From positions 1-64,000 of the forward strand of contig JAAYBV010000039.1 in assembly GCA_012744475.1 (NCBI GenBank): a DNA stretch of 64,000 nucleotides, read 5' to 3'. Below, piece by piece: positions 44,001-52,397 of this stretch. Below the pieces are notes generated by a model. It had not been told where the DNA came from, made no database searches, and was given only the letters and a program-made list of their open reading frames with translations. Each line of letters starts with the position of its first letter. Positions within the stretch are counted from its first letter, which is position 1. Source of the stretch: Phycisphaerae bacterium. Its GTDB lineage: Bacteria > Planctomycetota > Phycisphaerae > Sedimentisphaerales > Anaerobacaceae. The position numbers were made by a program, and so were the translations under genes.

Positions 44001-44317
44001 ACGTGTTCTATGACCGCTGCGAGCTCCTGGCGGGGTGGATGGCCCACAGCGGCGCGTCGGTCATCGGCGCCGGCCCCGCGCCCGGTGAGGACCGCGCCAA
44101 CGTGCCAATCACCACGCGCGACGACGCATGGTACCTGCACATGCTGCCCTCGCACGAGGGCCCAGTGGTGCTGTCCGGCGTGCCCGAGCCCAGGGCGATC
44201 ACGCTGCTGCGCACCGGCCGGACGCTCCCCTGCCGGCGCCAGGGCGATGACCTGACCATCGCCATCCCCGCGGAGCTGCGCACCGATCTCGACGACGTCA
44301 TCGCCGTCCGCTTCTGA
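41042..44317 (+). CDS. exported two-domain fusion: right-handed beta-helix (GH141-like) plus GH29 alpha-L-fucosidase
   Basis: 1091 residues. Start at 41042 has GAGGAGA upstream and gives a signal peptide (MRMALLLAWSICLCGSVAFG). Residues ~20-660 form a right-handed parallel beta-helix with an N-terminal DYYVATDGDDANPGTIEKPFATLEKARDAI strand, VDGKLMPLARWPNEGF and repeated NxI-type coils (VMIERCTVRNMRGNGIEISG). This resembles GH141, a family with a known alpha-L-fucosidase. From ~683 a GH29 domain follows: RHPDAQWFPEASFGLFLHWGIHS, VLTTKHHDGYALWPT, and LLWFDG with the likely nucleophile Asp at ~877. One polypeptide would combine two fucose- or pectin-directed activities. The GH141 assignment is tentative; GH29 is firm. 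Confidence 0.87.
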   Translation: MRMALLLAWSICLCGSVAFGRDYYVATDGDDANPGTIEKPFATLEKARDAIRQQRSEGATVILRGGKYFRTESFTLTEQDSGQTDHPIVYRAYPGETVQIIGGWQLAATDLVPVLPADPIWNRLDPSARGKCVRSDAVRRYGQQAPLRLELSVDGKLMPLARWPNEGFVRTTSAANDIAFGYDDPRPERWLDAPDAHAVGYWCHGWSNQIVKIAKIDTTNKTITADKTPPYGIRAKKPYYVVNLVEEIDRPDEWYFDREAGSLYLWPPDDFGKGDILISTLDAPIIALKNASHVRLEGLTVEMGVGDGIEVSGGSNVMIERCTVRNMRGNGIEISGTNHGVAHCTIHGIGQTGVGVSGGDRAKLTPGNNVVRHCTIHDFGRWQRTYAPAIRINGVGNIVANNRLYDAPHSAILFNGNEHRIELNEIYGVCYEVDDAGSVYAGRDWGLRGNVIEKNFFHDIESHLTGSNGVHAVYLDDCASGITVIGNVFYRISGRAIMCGGGRDNTIDNNVIARCGSAHFTDRRGKAWIDKDNSWKLLDKIKRYNYTQPPWSERYPRLAHILDNGLEMAKEPEGCIIARNIGWKNERWLEKNCLGACGGFDFYTFQDNIEDQDPKFVDEANLKLALRDDSPAYSIPGFKRIPFEKIGPQESNSKLGGYTIDPAWMAEAMKVFNAPKPKLEFPTRHPDAQWFPEASFGLFLHWGIHSVAGIDPSWSMMKGCPWHGSSDPYKDYNQDQSKYYGLAEKFNPTQYDPDKWMAAAKKAGFTYAVLTTKHHDGYALWPTNFGDFSTKQHMAGRDLLKPYVDACRKHGLKVGFYFSPRDWHYPGYPQAMEYRAEYPLPPAEENFENFKAFYAYTLGQIHELLTRYGRIDLLWFDGMGWSGVGDMRAEQTLAWVRSLQPGIVINPRWSGFGDFATTECTPGKPEHWKPGQWWEACDIWPTGHWGYVPSERFKPLSWVFDRLANCRAWGGNFLCNVGPRPDGTMPDVFYDRCELLAGWMAHSGASVIGAGPAPGEDRANVPITTRDDAWYLHMLPSHEGPVVLSGVPEPRAITLLRTGRTLPCRRQGDDLTIAIPAELRTDLDDVIAVRF

Positions 44318-44760
44318 GAAGATCGAAAGCCAAAAAGCAAAGATCAAAACAGCGGAGTCCGCCTTCTGCGGATGAGTACGGGCGAATAGTCATTCGCCCC
44401 TACGGCCTTTTTGCACTCTGCGACCTGATCTCTGCTTACATCTTGCCATTTCATTCGCGGCCCAGCCGGCGGAGCGAATTCCGGGGTTTCCCCTTGCGTG
44501 AAGGCCGGGGATGTGGTATGAATTGATGGTGCTGGAAGCCCGTATCTCGGGCGTCGAATCGTGCCCTCGCCGGACGGAGACAAAGCGGCGGCCAGGGGCA
44601 CAAGTGGGTCCGGAGGCACACGTCGAGTCGGAGGCACTGATGCAGTCCGCCGCAGGCGGGCGGTCGAGGGAGTTTGAAGTCTCAAGTCTGAAGTGTCGAG
44701 CCGCAGACTTCCCACTTCAAACTTGACACTTCACACGTCAAACTGGGAAGGAGGACCGTC
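44318..44760. other. 443-base intergenic stretch with repeats, no gene
   Basis: It holds palindrome copy 2 (44376-44403), a GCCCG/CGGGC hairpin (~44538-44552), and, near 44670-44745, imperfect inverted runs built from GAAGTCT/AAGTGTC words that can fold back on each other. Just before the next gene GGAAGGAGG gives a ribosome site. I see no coding pattern. Confidence 0.6.
44376..44403. repeat. dispersed palindrome copy 2
   Basis: GTACGGGCGAAT, spacer AGTC, ATTCGCCCCTAC. One base differs from the perfect palindrome (C for G at position 4). It lies downstream of the fucosidase fusion. Confidence 0.88.
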
Positions 44761-47139
44761 ATGGACAAGAAACTGGTTTTCCTGATCTGTTTCGCATCGA
44801 TGCTGGTCTGGATCGCCCCGATGGACCTCGGGGCCGCAACCCTTCACTGGACCGGCGCCGGCGGCGACAAGCTCTGGGACAATCCGGCCAATTGGGAAAC
44901 GGGCACGGTCCCCACCGCCGGCGATGAAGCATACGTCGACGTTCCTGCGGCGGCCGCACCGAACGGCCCGGTGATTCAGGACGGCATGGCCGCCAAGGTC
45001 TCCGGCCTGGCGTGCGAGGTCGCCGGCGAACCGACGATGACGATGACCGGCGGCACGCTCGACGTCGCAAGCTGGATCTGGTGGGGCGACGGGGCCAACT
45101 GCCACGGCACGTTCACGATGACCGGCGGGACCATCACCACCGGCGCCGAGTTCGAACTCGGATGGGGAGGCGGCGAGGGGACGTGGATCATGACGGGCGG
45201 CACGGTCAATGCGAAGGAACTTGTCATTCCCACCGCGACCGGCCGGGCCGGACAACTGTACCTCCACGGCGGCGCCGTCAACGTCGGCAGCGATGGGCTG
45301 AGAATGTCGCCCGCCGGGCTGATCGACATCACCGTGGGCACGCTGACGCTCGAAGGCGATCTGCGCGCGGAAATCGAGACCTTCATCCGCGCCGATCAGA
45401 TCACCCCCTACGCCGGGGCGGGACGCTTCGATATCGACTTTGACCTGAGAAATCCCGGCCTGACCACCGTGACCGCCATCGCGCCGATCACGGAGAAGGC
45501 ATACGCGCCCCTCGACCCCACGGACGGCCAGACCGACGTGTACCGCGACACGAATCTGACCTGGGTTCCCGGACTCTACGCCGATACGCACGATGTGTAC
45601 CTCGGAACAGCGTTCGAGGATGTCAACAACGCCACTCGGGCCAATCCGCTCGGCGTGCTCGTCAGCGAGGGACAGAAGGCCGACACATACGACCCGCCCG
45701 GACACCTGGAGCTTGGCCGGACGTACTACTGGCGGATCGACGAAGTCAACGGACCGCCCGACCACACGATCTTCAAGGGAGACGTCTGGAGCTTCACGAC
45801 CGAGCCGTACGCCTACGCCATCGAGAACATCATCGCGACCAGCAACACCACATCCGAGGCGGGCGCAGGTCCCGAGAACACGATTAACGGGTCCGGCCTG
45901 GACGCCGACGACGGGCACTCGACCAAGAGCACCGACATGTGGCTCGGCCTGCCTTCGGGCGGCGAGCCGGTCTGGATTCAGTACGAGTTCAGCCGGGTCT
46001 ATCAACTGCACGAGATGTGGGTGTGGAACTATAACGTCGAGTTCGAGCGAGTCCTCGGCTTCGGGCTCAGGCTCGTCACGCTTGAGTACTCCGCCGACGG
46101 CACGAGCTGGACGGCGCTGGGCGATATCGAGTTCGGCCAGGGATCGGCAACGAGCGGATACGCGCACAATACGACCGTCGATTTCGGCGGCGCGCCGGCG
46201 AAATACGTCCGGCTCACCGTCCACAGTGGCTGGGGCGCGCTGCCCCAGTACGGGCTGAGCGAGGTCCGGTTCTTCCAGGTCCCCGCCCACGCGCGGGCGC
46301 CGCAGCCGGCGTCGCAGGAAACGGGCGTGACGCCGGACGTCGTGCTGAGCTGGCGAGCGGGACGCGAAGCCGCACGGCATGAAGTGTACTTCAGCGCCGA
46401 CGAGCAGGCGGTCATTGACGGCACGGCCCAAATCGATACGGTCACGGAGAATCGCTATCCTCTCGACGAACTCGCGATCACTCTGGGAACAACGTACTAC
46501 TGGAGGATCGATGAAGTCAACGACGCCGAGAGCCCCGCTGTGTGGGAAGGCGACCTCTGGAGCTTCACCACCAGTGCGTACCTCGTCGTGGACGACTTCG
46601 AGAGTTACACCGACGACGTCGACGCCGGCCAGGCCATCTTCCAGACCTGGATCGACGGGTGGACCAATGGGACCGGTTCCATGGCCGGCTATCTGGACGC
46701 TCCCTTCGTCGAGAGGATGGTTGTACACGAAGGCAGGCAGTCCATGCCGGTGTCCTACGACAACCAGGTGTCCCCGTGGTATTCCGAGATCGAACGCGCC
46801 TGGTGGGAGCCTCAGAACTGGACCGTCGGCGGCGCCGAGGCTCTGGTGCTCTACGTCCGGGGCGATGCGGACAACGATCCCGAAACGCTGTACATCGCCC
46901 TCGAAGACGACCGTGGACGGACCGCCACCGTCACGCACCCCAATGCTGACGTGCTCACGACCGGCGAATGGCAAGCGTGGCAGATTCCGCTGGACGCGCT
47001 CGGTGCGAACGGTGTGGATGTGACGAACGTCGCGAAATTGTACATTGGCGCAGGCGACCGAGAGCATCCGACGGCGGGCGGCGCCGGCCAATTCTATCTC
47101 GACGACATCCGGGTGGGCCTTGCAATGCCGGAGGAATGA
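44761..47139 (+). CDS. secreted multi-domain surface protein A (discoidin-like, tandem paralogue)
   Basis: 792 residues with signal peptide (VFLICFASMLVWIAPMDLGA) and GGAAGGAGG before the ATG. Residues ~26-240 are repeats of the TMTGGT kind (autotransporter/beta-helix-like). Then come an Fn3-like module with TYYWRIDEVN (~245-355), an F5/8 discoidin-like domain (~360-510; PVWIQYEFSRVYQLHEMWVWNYN), a second TYYWRIDEVN module and a C-terminal jelly roll that ends FYLDDIRVG. No anchor is visible. Probably binds polysaccharide. From residue ~245 on it is closely similar to the next gene. Confidence 0.82.
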   Translation: MDKKLVFLICFASMLVWIAPMDLGAATLHWTGAGGDKLWDNPANWETGTVPTAGDEAYVDVPAAAAPNGPVIQDGMAAKVSGLACEVAGEPTMTMTGGTLDVASWIWWGDGANCHGTFTMTGGTITTGAEFELGWGGGEGTWIMTGGTVNAKELVIPTATGRAGQLYLHGGAVNVGSDGLRMSPAGLIDITVGTLTLEGDLRAEIETFIRADQITPYAGAGRFDIDFDLRNPGLTTVTAIAPITEKAYAPLDPTDGQTDVYRDTNLTWVPGLYADTHDVYLGTAFEDVNNATRANPLGVLVSEGQKADTYDPPGHLELGRTYYWRIDEVNGPPDHTIFKGDVWSFTTEPYAYAIENIIATSNTTSEAGAGPENTINGSGLDADDGHSTKSTDMWLGLPSGGEPVWIQYEFSRVYQLHEMWVWNYNVEFERVLGFGLRLVTLEYSADGTSWTALGDIEFGQGSATSGYAHNTTVDFGGAPAKYVRLTVHSGWGALPQYGLSEVRFFQVPAHARAPQPASQETGVTPDVVLSWRAGREAARHEVYFSADEQAVIDGTAQIDTVTENRYPLDELAITLGTTYYWRIDEVNDAESPAVWEGDLWSFTTSAYLVVDDFESYTDDVDAGQAIFQTWIDGWTNGTGSMAGYLDAPFVERMVVHEGRQSMPVSYDNQVSPWYSEIERAWWEPQNWTVGGAEALVLYVRGDADNDPETLYIALEDDRGRTATVTHPNADVLTTGEWQAWQIPLDALGANGVDVTNVAKLYIGAGDREHPTAGGAGQFYLDDIRVGLAMPEE

Positions 47140-47207
47140 TGACACAATAGCGTTGGCCCGTGCAGCCGACACACAGACATAGGGTTTCTTTCTGAAGGAG
47201 GACTGTC

Positions 47208-49577
47208 ATGTCGAAAAAACTGATGCTTCTCGCTTTTGCCGTGCTGTTGCCGATTCCGGCCTTTGGCGCGGTCAATCTCGGCACCGACCCGGACCTCGTC
47301 ATCTACTTTTCCTACAACGACGAGTTCACGGACATGGTCATGGACCAGTCCGGCAAGGGCCGCAACGGGACCGTAGAAGGCGAGATCACATTCGAACCGC
47401 TGGGGCTCTATGGCGGGGCCGCCAAATTCACCAAAACCTCGTACCTCGACCTGGACGGTCCGAGTGTCCCGCCCGAGTACATTCCCACCTCTGCGATCAC
47501 CCTGGCGGCCTGGGCCAAGTGCGAGAACACGGGCGACCATCACGCGATCTTCAACGCCCGCGCCAACGACTCGACCTGGCTGGTCCACCCCGAATTTCGT
47601 AGCGGAGGCAACTTCCGCTGGCTGCTGCGGGCCGCCGGCGGAACCGGCATGTTCGATATTCAGGCCGGCACTGTGATCTGGGATGAATGGATGCACTACG
47701 CGGGCACCTACGACAAGGCGGTCGCCAAAGGCACTCTGCACATCAATGGAGAGATCATCCAAACCGCCAACGTCACGGCGGGCGCCGAGATTGCCGGCGA
47801 CTGGGGCTTGGGTGCGCGCGTCGGATACAACATCGACAACGCACGTCCCTTCACCGGTCTGATGGACGAATTCTGCCTGTTCACCAGGGCGCTGAGTCAG
47901 GAGGAGATTCAGGTGCTGATGGAGGGCATCCGTCTGACGCCGGCCGAACTGGCCAGCAATCCCAATCCCGCACACGAGGCCAACGACGTGTCGTGCCAGA
48001 CGGCCCTGAGCTGGACGCCCGGCGAATACGCCGCGACCCATGACGTCTATCTGGGAACGGTGCTGGATGACGTCAACAACGCCAGCCGGACCGATCCGCG
48101 AGGTGTCCTGGTCAGTCAGGGACAGAGCGAGGCAACGTACGTGCCACAGACCCCGCTGGAATACGGCCAGATGTACTACTGGCGAATCGACGAAGTCAAC
48201 GCCGCGCCCGATTCGACCATTTTCAAAGGGCTTCTCTGGAGCTTCGCCACCGAGCCGTTTGCCTACCCGGTCGAGGACATCGTCGTGACCACCAACGCGG
48301 TTTCGGCCGCCGGATCCGGGCCAGAGAAGACCATCGACGGCTCCGGGCTCAACGAAAACGATGAACACTCCACCAAGATCCCGGATATGTGGCAGGCCAC
48401 ACCAGGCGACGAAACCCCCGTCTGGATTCAGTATGACTTTGGCCGCACGGTGAAGCTGCACCAGATGCTCGTCTGGAACTACAACGTCGAGTTCGAGCTC
48501 GTGCTCGGGTTCGGGTTCAAGGATGTCACCGTCGAGTTCTCCGCCGACGGCGAAACCTGGACGACGCTCGGCGACGTGGAGTTTGCCCAGGCGATCGCCA
48601 AGGCCAACTACACCGCCAACACCGCCGTCGATTTCGCCGGCGCTGCTGTCCGCTCCGTGCGGCTGACCGCCAACAGCACGTGGGGCGGCATGCCGCAACA
48701 CGGCCTCAGCGAGGTGCGCTTCCTCTACATTCCCATACAAGCCAGGTATCCCGAGCCGGCCGACGGCGCGACGGACGTGAGCGTCGAACCGACCCTGGCC
48801 TGGCGTCCCGGCCGGGACGCGGCGACGCACAATGTCTACTTCGGCGCCGATGCGTCGGCCGTCACCGACGGAACCGCGCTGCTCGGCTCGACGGCGGAGA
48901 ATCAGTATGCGACCGAGGGGCTTGATCTCGGCACGACGTACTACTGGAGAGTCGATGAGGTCAACGACGCCGAGAGCACCCCGACATGGGAAGGCGCAAT
49001 GTGGAGTTTCGTCACGCAGGAGTACTTCGTCGTCGATGACTTTGAAGGCTATACCGACAACGTCGACGCCGGCGAGACGATCTACCAGACCTGGATCGAC
49101 GGATGGACCAACGATACCGGCTCCATGGTCGGGTACGTCGACGCGCCGTTCGCCGAGCGGAAGATCGTCCACGACGGTCGCCAGTCGATGCCTCTGGCCT
49201 ATGACAACACCGATGCGCCGCTCTACTCCGAAGCGTCCCGAACGTTTGCAGCCGATCAGGACTGGACCATCGGAGCGGCCGACACGCTGACCCTGTACGT
49301 CCAGGGCAAGGCGACCAACGCGCCCGCGATACTCTACGTGGCTTTGGAGGACAGCGCCGGGCACGCTGGCGCCGCCTCGCACTCGAACCCGGACGCGACC
49401 CTTGCGGTCGAATGGCAGGAATGGCAGATCCCGCTGAGCGCCTTTAGCTCGGCCGGCGTGAATCTGGCGAAAGTCAGCACGATCTACATCGGCGTGGGCG
49501 ACCGCAACAGCCCGAGCGCCGGGGGAACCGGCACGCTCTACATCGACGACATCCTCGTCGGCCGGCCGGTCCGGTAG
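47208..49577 (+). CDS. secreted multi-domain surface protein B (LamG plus discoidin-like, tandem paralogue)
   Basis: 789 residues with signal peptide (KLMLLAFAVLLPIPAFGA) and AAGGAGG upstream. N-terminal LamG/concanavalin-like domain (~25-245: DLVIYFSYNDEFTDMVMDQSGKGRNGTV, ending GLMDEFCLFTRALSQEEIQVLMEG), then the same module order as the preceding gene: TYYWRIDEVN-type module, discoidin-like domain, second module and C-terminal jelly roll (LYIDDILVG). The two genes differ in their N-terminal ~240 residues, as if a shared scaffold received different binding heads. Probable glycan-binding protein at the cell surface. Confidence 0.85.
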   Translation: MSKKLMLLAFAVLLPIPAFGAVNLGTDPDLVIYFSYNDEFTDMVMDQSGKGRNGTVEGEITFEPLGLYGGAAKFTKTSYLDLDGPSVPPEYIPTSAITLAAWAKCENTGDHHAIFNARANDSTWLVHPEFRSGGNFRWLLRAAGGTGMFDIQAGTVIWDEWMHYAGTYDKAVAKGTLHINGEIIQTANVTAGAEIAGDWGLGARVGYNIDNARPFTGLMDEFCLFTRALSQEEIQVLMEGIRLTPAELASNPNPAHEANDVSCQTALSWTPGEYAATHDVYLGTVLDDVNNASRTDPRGVLVSQGQSEATYVPQTPLEYGQMYYWRIDEVNAAPDSTIFKGLLWSFATEPFAYPVEDIVVTTNAVSAAGSGPEKTIDGSGLNENDEHSTKIPDMWQATPGDETPVWIQYDFGRTVKLHQMLVWNYNVEFELVLGFGFKDVTVEFSADGETWTTLGDVEFAQAIAKANYTANTAVDFAGAAVRSVRLTANSTWGGMPQHGLSEVRFLYIPIQARYPEPADGATDVSVEPTLAWRPGRDAATHNVYFGADASAVTDGTALLGSTAENQYATEGLDLGTTYYWRVDEVNDAESTPTWEGAMWSFVTQEYFVVDDFEGYTDNVDAGETIYQTWIDGWTNDTGSMVGYVDAPFAERKIVHDGRQSMPLAYDNTDAPLYSEASRTFAADQDWTIGAADTLTLYVQGKATNAPAILYVALEDSAGHAGAASHSNPDATLAVEWQEWQIPLSAFSSAGVNLAKVSTIYIGVGDRNSPSAGGTGTLYIDDILVGRPVR

Positions 49578-49624
49578 GCGGCATCGCAGCAACCGGCCTT
49601 GTCGCCGGACAATGCAGACCATCG

Positions 49625-49666
49625 CGGCGGGCCGTGGATCACGTCCACGGCCCGCCGTTGCTTTTT
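49625..49666 (+). terminator. strong Rho-independent terminator after the secreted paralogues
   Basis: CGGCGGGCCGTGGA (49625-49638) pairs perfectly over 14 bp with TCCACGGCCCGCCG (49644-49657), 5-base loop, followed by TTGCTTTTT. Confidence 0.92.
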
Positions 49667-49704
49667 GTGGGCCCTCCACTTTTCACGTCCCAGGGTTTTT
49701 CTGG

Positions 49705-49733
49705 TTGACGGACGCACTGTCCCCGGGTATACT
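49705..49733 (+). promoter_or_regulatory. near-consensus sigma-70 promoter before a truncated gene
   Basis: TTGACG (49705-49710), 17-base spacer, TATACT (49728-49733). The next clear start is the 49-codon membrane ORF at 50007, so the leader would be ~270 bases and include two palindromic repeats. Confidence 0.7.
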
Positions 49734-49881
49734 GTGACCCAGAGACATGGAGGGTCGTGCGGCGGGATCAGCGTGGATTTTTACTTCGCATGTCGCATCA
49801 CAGGAGGGATTCCCTGCTCTGGAGGAGCCCGTGGGACACGCGTGGCTCCCGGGGTTTGTAGTGTACCCGTAAGGGCATATG

Positions 49882-49909
49882 GTAGGGGCGAATGATTATT
49901 CGCCCCTAC
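49882..49909. repeat. dispersed palindrome copy 3
   Basis: GTAGGGGCGAAT, spacer GATT, ATTCGCCCCTAC: perfect 12-bp arms identical to copy 1. It lies inside the putative leader of the ORF at 50007. Confidence 0.9.
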
Positions 49910-49926
49910 GTGAAGGCAACGCCTTG

Positions 49927-49942
49927 TCCCGATGCGTCGGGA
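49927..49942. repeat. small hairpin related to the dctP leader
   Basis: TCCCGA/TCGGGA around TGCG. On the minus strand the surrounding GTGATCCCGA...TCGGGA matches 4419-4440 in the dctP leader. It is immediately adjacent to palindrome copy 3. Confidence 0.6.
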
Positions 49943-50006
49943 TCACTACGAACCTAAGCGTCTCAACGACACGCCAGGAAGGCGCAGATAAGGAAAGGCG
50001 GAGTTG

Positions 50007-50156
50007 ATGGCGAGACGACATCTTGATTGGCGATTGGGAATCGTTCTGATCCTTGCGACCACGATTCTTGTGACGGCCGTGTACCTTCTCCAGCGATGGG
50101 AGCGCCACACGCGCCCGTCCCAACGTCACTCCACCATCCAATCCTCCATCCGGTGA
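50007..50156 (+). pseudogene. truncated N-terminus of a membrane protein, 49 codons
   Basis: ATG at 50007 with GGCGGAG just upstream opens a 49-residue protein: RRHLDWRLGIVLILATTILV forms one membrane helix, then a short basic tail ends at TGA 50154. The start resembles the N-terminal anchor of large TPR-containing exported proteins common in planctomycetes, but the TPR part is missing and the next gene (rmuC) runs in from the other strand. It may be a truncation relic or a real small membrane protein; I favour a relic. Confidence 0.45.
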
Positions 50157-50177
50157 CCGTAACGCAGCGATGTGGAC

Positions 50178-51629
50178 TTATGTCCCTCCGGCCTCGGGCG
50201 GCGTTTCCGGCGGCGCGGGAAGAGACGCCGGCGCCTCGGCCTCGGCGCCCTGAACGGCTCGGGCCCGTGCGTCGACCGTGCGCGGGACATCCAGTTCGGG
50301 GCCGCCGACGGCGCCAAGTTCCTTGAACTTACGGGCCGAGACGAGGACGCGGCTTTCCATCGATCCGACCGCCTTGTTGTACGCTTCGGTGGCGCGGTCA
50401 AGGTTCCGGCCGATTTCGTCGAAGTAGCCGACAAGCACGCGAATCCGGTCGTACAGCTCCTTGCCCAGATCGCTGATCGCCTGGGCGTTCCGCGCGATCC
50501 GCTGCTGCTGCCAGCCGTACGAGACGGCGCGGAGCAGCGCGATCAACGTCGTCGGCGTCGCGAGGATGACTTTCTTCTCGACGCCCATCTCGATCAGTCG
50601 CGGCTCCTGCTCGAGCGCGGCGCTGAAGAACATCTCGCCCGGCAGGAACATCACGACAAACTCGGGCGCCTGGGCGAACTGGTCCCAGTAGCCTTTGGCG
50701 CCGAGGTTCTGCATCTGGGTCAGCACGTGGCCCGCGTGACGCTTGAGCTGCTCTTTCCGCGTCACCTCGTCCACCGCTTCGATCGACGCCAGGTACGCAT
50801 CGAGCGGCGTCTTCGAATCCACCACCACGATGCGCTCGTTCGGCAGGCGCACAATCATGTCGGGCCGGATGCGTCCGGCGCCGACCGGCGCGGACTCCTG
50901 CGTCACGAAATCGCAGTACTCCACCATGCCCGCGATCTCGACCACGCGCTTCAACTGAATCTCGCCCCAACGGCCGCGCACATCGGGCCGCCGCAGCGCC
51001 GTGACCAGGTTGGCCGTCTCCCTCTTGAGGTCGGCCTCGCTCGTGGCCAGCGACTTGATCTGCTCGGTCAACGCCGCAAAACCGCTGGCGCGAGCCTTCT
51101 CGATCAGCCCGAGCTTGTCGTCGACCTTGGTCAGTGACTCCTTCAACGGCTTGACCAGCTCGTCGATGGCCTTTTGGCGTTTCTCCAGCTCGCTCTTGGC
51201 GCCTTCCTGGTACTTGTCGAGATTGGTTCTGGCCAGCTCCAGGAACTGGGTGCTGTTGCTCTTGAGGGCCTCCTGCGAAAGGGCCTTGAAGGCATCGGAG
51301 AGCTTCTGCCGGGCCTCGTCCAGCAGAGCGAGCTTGTCCTTGGCGGCTTTCTCCTGCTCTTCGAGCCGCGTGGCCAGTCCGACGCGCTCGGCCTTCTGCG
51401 TCGAGCATTCCTGCTGCAACTCGGCGATCTGCCGGTCCCGCGTGGCGATCTGCGTCTCCAGTTCGGGAATCCTGGCGTTGCGTTCCTCCGCGACGGCGCG
51501 GGCCTGGGCCTCGGCCATGTGCTGCTGCGCCAGCGCGCCGATCCTGCGTCGAAGGAGGCTGTAGACAACCAGAGCGGCGAGGGCGGCGCCGACGATGACA
51601 CTGGCGATGGCAATCAGGACGTATTCCAT
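50178..51629 (-). CDS. rmuC: DNA recombination protein RmuC
   Basis: 483 residues. Membrane anchor at the N-terminus ([23 protein letters not shown]), a long coiled coil (~30-190), then the RmuC nuclease-like domain: [55 protein letters not shown], and [48 protein letters not shown]. RmuC limits inversion-type rearrangements at short inverted repeats. Start at 51629 places the anchor at the N-terminus; ATG preceded by GCAGGT. Confidence 0.95.
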   Translation of the reverse strand: MEYVLIAIASVIVGAALAALVVYSLLRRRIGALAQQHMAEAQARAVAEERNARIPELETQIATRDRQIAELQQECSTQKAERVGLATRLEEQEKAAKDKLALLDEARQKLSDAFKALSQEALKSNSTQFLELARTNLDKYQEGAKSELEKRQKAIDELVKPLKESLTKVDDKLGLIEKARASGFAALTEQIKSLATSEADLKRETANLVTALRRPDVRGRWGEIQLKRVVEIAGMVEYCDFVTQESAPVGAGRIRPDMIVRLPNERIVVVDSKTPLDAYLASIEAVDEVTRKEQLKRHAGHVLTQMQNLGAKGYWDQFAQAPEFVVMFLPGEMFFSAALEQEPRLIEMGVEKKVILATPTTLIALLRAVSYGWQQQRIARNAQAISDLGKELYDRIRVLVGYFDEIGRNLDRATEAYNKAVGSMESRVLVSARKFKELGAVGGPELDVPRTVDARARAVQGAEAEAPASLPAPPETPPEAGGT

Positions 51630-51760
51630 GAGCGGACCTGCAAAACGAACTCGATTCGCCGCGATTATACGCGCCGGGCATCCCAATGTACATCGCGATC
51701 ACAAATCGGTAGGATGGTCACGTTGCAGAGCGCGTAGCTCTGCCGTGCTGGTGGTGTGCG

Positions 51761-52372
51761 ATGGAACGAATCGAGGCGATCCTGTTGGACTGGGGTGGCG
51801 TCCTGATCGACAATCCGGCGCCCGGACTGATGGCGTACTGCGCCGAGGCGCTGCGGGTCAGCGTCGCGGACTACCAGCAGGCGCACAACCGTCACGGCGA
51901 ACCCTTTCAGAAAGGCCTGATTCCCGAGGCCGTGTTCTGGCAGCGCGTCTGCGCCGACCTGCACCGCCTGCTGCCCGAGGTCCCATCGCTGTGGGGCCAG
52001 GCCTTCCGCGCGGTCTACTCGCCCAGGCCGGACGTCTTCGCCTGGGCCAGACAACTGCGACAGCAGGGCTACAAGACCGCCCTGCTGTCGAACACGGAAC
52101 AGGCTGCGATGGAGTTCTTCCAGGAGCTGCTATACGACGTGTTCGACGCGGCGGTCTTCTCCTGTTCTGAAGGAACGATCAAGCCGGAGCAAGAAATATA
52201 CGAGGTCGCCGCACGCAAGCTCGGCCTGTCCCTGCCGCAATGCGTATTCATCGACGACAAGCAGTTGTTCGTCGATGGCGCGATCCAGGCCGGAATGAAG
52301 GCGGTCCTCTACGAGAACCTCGACCAGGTCAAGCAAGCACTGAAGTCGCTCGGCGTCTGCGACGGTGCATAA
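51761..52372 (+). CDS. HAD-superfamily hydrolase (subfamily IA, YihX-like)
   Basis: 203 residues. Motif I is LLDWGGVL (Asp nucleophile; the usual second Asp is Gly, as in the DxGGV subgroup), motif II LLSNTE, motif III Lys near GTIKPEQEIYEVAARKLG, motif IV VFIDDK. The C1 cap is helical. Likely a phosphatase for sugar phosphates such as alpha-D-glucose-1-phosphate (YihX type) or an epoxide-hydrolase-like HAD. Its last bases overlap only the longest possible start of the next gene. Confidence 0.88.
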   Translation: MERIEAILLDWGGVLIDNPAPGLMAYCAEALRVSVADYQQAHNRHGEPFQKGLIPEAVFWQRVCADLHRLLPEVPSLWGQAFRAVYSPRPDVFAWARQLRQQGYKTALLSNTEQAAMEFFQELLYDVFDAAVFSCSEGTIKPEQEIYEVAARKLGLSLPQCVFIDDKQLFVDGAIQAGMKAVLYENLDQVKQALKSLGVCDGA

Positions 52373-52397
52373 CTTGCCCTCAGACGAAAGGATCACC

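Noticed and set aside
44731-49679. Two long minus-strand open frames (813 and 861 codons) opposite the tandem secreted proteins
   Set aside because: Both mirror real genes with signal peptides and ribosome sites on the plus strand; their similarity to each other simply follows from the paralogy of the plus-strand genes.
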